Of a stretch of DNA of 64,000 nucleotides, positions 60,113-64,000 are shown piece by piece (the first letter of the stretch is position 1; the number at the start of each line of letters is the position of its first letter). The notes under the pieces are model-generated. The model did no database searches. It saw only the letters and a program-made list of their open reading frames with translations, and had not been told where the DNA came from. A program made the position numbers and the translations under genes. Source of the stretch: Corticium candelabrum (lineage: Eukaryota > Porifera > Homoscleromorpha > Homosclerophorida > Plakinidae); assembly GCF_963422355.1 (NCBI RefSeq), contig NC_085101.1, positions 3,741,090 through 3,805,089 of the forward strand, in the 5' to 3' direction.

Positions 60113-62802
60113 CAGCAATTTACACATACCCAATAACTGAACATCACAGGAACTGTCGAAAGTGCCTGAACTGTAACTCCTAAAGAATCAACAAACAAAT
60201 TCGTCACAAATATTTCACATCATGTTCATTTGATCTGTAGTCTTGGGCCTACATAAGCTGTTTGTTTTTGCCAATTTACATGTAAACAACAACAACAATA
60301 ACAACAACAATAACAACAACAATAACAACAATAACAACTACTAGTAGCTGAAGCTGTGTTTACACTGTCGCTTCCACAGCTATGAGCCTTCTGAAAGCCA
60401 CGTAATAACGTTGCAAAGAACTACAAATGAAAGGCCTGTCCACACTGGCAACTGGATCGCGATCGGTTGAATCCAATTACTAATAGTGGGCGTTACCTTC
60501 AAGTACACTATGCGTGTAGTCGAAACATCTAACACTCCTCACTCGTCTTTGTTCTCGATCACCTGACGTCGCTGTATCAGCGCTTTCCACAAGCAAAGAA
60601 ACCACACGCACACATCGGTCATCAGTCACGTGATATTGAAAATGAGGAGGAGGTAGCGTTTTCAAAGTCCAGTGTGGACGATCGCTATCCCGATCAAATC
60701 CATTCTGGTCTAGTGTGGACAGGCCTTTAGATGCTACTGTTCTAAAATCTATCTAAAATCCTACAAAGCGACTATAATTTTGCATGACTGCAAAGTCCAT
60801 AAAAAGTATGGACCGTATTCGTCAAAGTACAGCAACAAGAGTTTCACATGCGGGACATAAATATCGCTTGTGTTACACAATGTTAGGTTCCTGTAGAAAT
60901 GTCATAGCCCAAGAAAGCAATCGATTTTGGGTTGGCAGTTGCAGACAGGTAGTTCTGTGGTTTATTAATTTCTAACAAGAGCTGGCAACTGCAAACATGA
61001 ACTGCACTGTTCTGGTAAAAACTTTTCATAAACGCTTCACACATCAAATTGGCTGTTCGTCCATTGCCTGGGGTTGCCACGTACGACATAAAAGAAACAC
61101 TGCTCCAACATTGGGTCACGCAGGGGCGTGGCACACACCAGCCAGTCAGACAGTCCACCACAAAAATAGTCCGTAGACAAGGGTCAGTTGACTCCTATAC
61201 GTTTTAAGTAGCTACCTACTCACCAAGCCTCGTGATATTTAGAAAGTCCCGTTTCTTATGCCTCATAGCCGAAAAATAATTCAGTCGGATCCTGCGTAAA
61301 GTCATGTCTTCTGTCTACACAGCCACGATGGTCTATGCATCTCTGACGCAGCGTTTGCTTTCGGTGCTTATGAGAGACCTTACGAACCAGACTGATCTGG
61401 TTGAGCGTAACATAATAAATAGTAAGTGACCGGCTAGATCCTCAAGCCTACATCTTACCTGTCTTGTCCATATCATGAATACGTGCTTCTGGTGACCAGC
61501 AGTTCTCATCAATCACTCGAAACAATTTGCCATCCTTCATCATTTTCGCTTTGCCCTTCATAACACAATCACAAAATATCCAAATATACGTAAGGCAACA
61601 TCACCAGGCATGTCAACTACCCAAATTATTAATCTAAACCACTCATTAACATAAAAATTATCTGTATATATATTAACTATGCTGAGAAAATATGCAGTAC
61701 GCAAAGATTACTTGTAAGTAACTCGGACTGGCTCTCAGTGCCTGAGGCATTGTCCATCCTCGCCCAGTATAACAACTGTCTCTACAACAGTATCTACTCA
61801 TATTGTTTCAAATGCTTTGTTTCTTGTTGTCTCAGAAACTATTTCTGAATAAACTCTGTCTGCGACAAATTAATATGTTGAAAAGCAAGTACCAACTGTA
61901 AAGCCACGTTTACACAGGCGACCCATTTAAATGTTGTTTGAGCTCAACCTGGGCCCTTAGTCACGGACTCAGCCCTGTTTTGCATTTACACGTGCGCCTG
62001 CCACTATTATCATTTCCAGATAATAAGTCATAGATGCACAAGGTCTGGGTGTGGGTGAATCGTGACTGCGAGTGCAACTGTCAATGATGAGCAGAGCTAA
62101 ATTAATTGTGTCTCGGGGAGATGACCAATCATGATTTGAAACTGAGCTGTGCCCACGAGCCCAATGCCCAACCCAATCCATTAATTGTCATGTAAACACT
62201 CGGGGTTGGGGTTGAGTCCTCTAGTATGAAAGGAGATTCAGTTGTTAGACAGTACCAAAGTTGGCAAACCCTAGAATTTTTGTTATACTGTACATGTATT
62301 TTTTGCGCTCTATACTCATCACAGCAACCAGGTCCAACCCAGAAATTTCACTCCTTGTGTGCGGAAGAGATAGCGTGCTACCCAGTGGGATCACCTTAGC
62401 GCACGCTATGTCTTGCTGAACCTACTAGGCAATTATCTAGCCAGACACGGACAAAGTTTCGTTATGGATATGACAGTGAGACTTTATCGACTCGAAATGA
62501 ACTCGAAATGAATTACTGAAACTGAGAATTCGTGCTCAGGTGTGTCTACACGACACACCCCACGTAGCTACAAAGGTGATGACGTAACAGCTAGCGCGCA
62601 AACTTGTAGTAAAGTATCGTACTATCGCACCTTACAATGATGTTGTAGTTGTATCCAACCACCATATCCGTATTTCTATACGAACAGAAGAGGTCAATCG
62701 AAGAGTTTTCTCTCTCAACTTGATCTAACTGCCAACCTCTTTAAGATCGGGCCACGTCGCTGGTAATATGTGGTTGTGTATGTCGATCTTGAGTTGACTC
62801 AT
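55857..62802 (-). CDS. ACMSD: Aminocarboxymuconate-semialdehyde decarboxylase
   Basis: Fourteen exons, all phases consistent: 62737-62802, 62636-62675, 61712-61779, 61459-61555, 60130-60179, 59815-59925, 59010-59051, 58848-58931, 58680-58773, 58516-58611, 58365-58455, 57991-58072, 56058-56156, 55857-55982; 381 residues. The amidohydrolase zinc ligands are seen: HNH (His9, His11), HPWD (His198), FAHG (His248) and GSDYPFP (Asp315). Diagnostic ACMSD blocks include [27 protein letters not shown] and [10 protein letters not shown]. It decarboxylates the kynurenine-pathway intermediate ACMS, diverting tryptophan carbon away from quinolinate and NAD. Exon 3 adds about 22 residues with no counterpart I recall, but is needed to keep phase. 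A 25-residue tail ends in [14 protein letters not shown] replaces the usual FAHGGG. Confidence 0.9.
57237..57362. mobile_element. Foldback MITE, TAGCCTCG family, long arms
   Basis: Arms of about 44 bp: 'tagcctcgtccccagactcacgtgagcc...' and the inverse '...ggctcacgtgagtctggggacgaggcta', nearly perfect. It lies in ACMSD intron 12, which is otherwise 1.8 kb of sequence without a gene. Confidence 0.75.
58161..58319. repeat. (GT)n microsatellite with GCGT interruptions
   Basis: About 160 bp in ACMSD intron 11, with three (GCGTGCGTGCAT)-type interruptions spaced about 50 bp apart. Confidence 0.95.
59975..60110. repeat. (TGG)n and (GT)n compound microsatellite
   Basis: (GGTGT)n, (GGT)n and (GT)n in succession within ACMSD intron 5, beginning 20 bp from the exon 5 donor. 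Confidence 0.95.
60284..60338. repeat. (AACAAC/AATAAC)n
   Basis: Trinucleotide-type A-rich repeat in ACMSD intron 4. Confidence 0.9.
60432..60726. mobile_element. MITE with AGGCCTGTCCACACT ends
   Basis: Perfect 15 bp terminal inverted repeats 'aggcctgtccacact' / 'agtgtggacaggcct', with a second internal 'agtccagtgtggacgatcg' copy. About 295 bp, no coding capacity, in ACMSD intron 4. Confidence 0.7.
61285..61420 (+). mobile_element. 3' tail fragment of the R2-superclade retrotransposon
   Basis: Matches the reverse complement of the LINE 3' UTR at 32310-32470, including 'aaagtcatgtcttct' and 'accagactgatctggttgag', and ends in 'ataataaat'. It is a very short 5'-truncated copy in the orientation opposite to ACMSD. 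Confidence 0.7.
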
Positions 62803-63631
62803 TCTCTAGACGCACGATACCAAACGAAAAACAAACAGCGCCAAGAAGACAAGCAACACCAATACCCGTATGCAGAGATAGCTCTGCGCAGAGGTTCTGC
62901 CTGAGCCGTAGAAACCCGTATGTAAGCCCTCGGTTTACCAAACACCACATGCGTAAGCGCATACAACAAGACACACGGTACGGTACTTCTTGCCTCTATG
63001 ACAGGGCCGTAGGCTGGTCCGGCAATAGCAGAACCACTCTTTTCTAGGTTAAACTTTTACCAGAGACCTAATTCACAGCCATACGAAGTAACTTCTGTTA
63101 CGACATGTACAGGACAGTAACTTCTGTTACTGTTCGGACAGTCGACGAAATCCCGAAACTTCTTATTGCAAATATAGGTAATTAAATAGTTAATTAATAT
63201 ATGTATAGTTGAAAGAAAAATATAGTATCTTGACGTAATTAATTGATTGTTGTAGTTACGCGCTGACCAGGGAACTGAAGTCATAGCGGTGTGATAAATG
63301 AGAGTAAGAACCCGTACATTACTAGATACCAGCTAAAAATTTTAGTATGCCGGAATATTGCTCTTGCTGACACTATCGCTAGACCACAGCCTTTAGCGCG
63401 CGCTAGACCAGACCACTTGTGACATACTTCCCCCTACGAGCCTGCTCTACATACACTTCAGGCGTTGATGAGCTTCAACCAAACCACAGAGCACAAAATC
63501 ATGGTCGACAGGTCGTAGCACGGAATTTTTAGACAAGCGGCTATGGTATTACGTAGAGAGTGTCTACACGGTGCCAAACTTGCAGTACAGAGTCCACTTC
63601 CATTCTGCTAGTGCATCGCACACGTGCAGTG
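62803..63631. promoter_or_regulatory. Shared upstream region ACMSD / GGT-like
   Basis: 829 bp lie between two divergent start codons. No gene is seen. A direct repeat 'acttctgttacgacatgtacaggacagtaacttctgttact' occurs near 63090-63130. No TATA box was identified with confidence. Confidence 0.4.
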
Positions 63632-64000
63632 ATGGCTACCGTCTACGTCACTCCAGTCATTTTTATATTACTTGTTCTCCTAGTGGACAACCAGCCGGCT
63701 AGCGCCGACGAGATTTTTGATGCAGGTAACCGTCAATCTAATTCGAGATAGACAACATTGCAGCAAAGAACGTCTTGTTTACAGACGACACCTTTACGTA
63801 CGACATGGCGGCTGTAGCAACCGACACGGAACCATGTAGCGAGGTCGGTTCCAACATTCTTCGTTACCAGAACGGCACAGCGGTCGATGCGGCTATTGCG
63901 ACGCTTCTTTGCATTGGCGTCGTCAGTCCGCACTCGTCGGGTATCGGTGGGGGCGCGTTTTTTCTCATCTACGACGACGACACTCGCAGTGCTGAAGCGA
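63632..64000 (+). CDS. Gamma-glutamyltransferase, 5' part only
   Basis: Exon 1 (63632-63725) encodes a short N-terminus and one hydrophobic signal-anchor (VTPVIFILLVLLV). Exon 2 starts at 63785 in phase 1 and runs off the window. It reads DMAAVATDTEPCSEVGSNIL, then GTAVDAAIATLLCIGVVSPH followed by SSGIGGGAFFLIY. These are the conserved N-terminal blocks of gamma-glutamyl transpeptidases, Ntn-hydrolases that transfer the glutamyl group of extracellular glutathione. The autocatalytic Thr and the small subunit lie outside the window, so activity cannot be judged. A type II membrane protein is expected. Confidence 0.88.

Overview
The window is from a metazoan nuclear genome. Most genes have several short introns (mostly 50-400 bp, GT-AG, phases matching from exon to exon), there are long microsatellites, and the genes are animal families (CD225/dispanin, MZB1/canopy, UMAD1, RPA3, ACMSD, SLC18). 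Nothing is vertebrate-like in layout. A non-bilaterian or other invertebrate with a compact genome, such as a sponge, is my inference, not something the sequence proves.

Left part (1-20.4 kb): an array of tandem segmental duplications. One module carries a glycoside hydrolase family 2 (GH2) gene and another a small CD225/dispanin membrane-protein gene, both on the minus strand. The GH2 gene is present as an intact 976-residue intronless copy (17475-20405), a pseudogene with three stop codons and a lost 5' end (3963-6405) and a 3' scrap (405-867). The dispanin gene is present as one good copy (8513-9129), one copy truncated in its last membrane segment (15192-15739) and one dead copy (1021-1622). 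A third module of about 1.4 kb (6884 onward and 10093 onward) holds foldback elements and short interstitial telomere-type repeats.

Middle part (20.4-40 kb): a fourth dispanin gene in plus orientation (coding end 23100), a secreted two-Ig-domain protein (24834-25834, minus), and then a compact group of housekeeping genes. A UMAD1-like gene (minus) and RPA3 (plus) sit head to head, 109 bp apart. The last RPA3 intron is 5.4 kb long and filled with a tRNA-derived SINE family and the 3' end of an R2-superclade retrotransposon. RPA3 runs tail to tail into an MZB1/pERp1-like ER protein ending in RDEL, 77 bp apart. An intronless SLC18-type vesicular transporter follows.

Right part (40-64 kb): an 11-exon minus-strand gene spans 15 kb. 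It encodes a calcineurin-A-type phosphatase fused to C-terminal EF-hands (672 residues predicted). Its introns carry a 1.33 kb uninterrupted (AC)n tract, a Tc1/mariner remnant and a complete but decayed Kolobok transposon with TTAA target duplications. Next is a 14-exon ACMSD gene of the kynurenine pathway (minus), and at the right edge the first two exons of a gamma-glutamyltransferase (plus).

Exon coordinates were worked out by hand from splice consensus, reading phase and family resemblance. They are predictions without transcript support.
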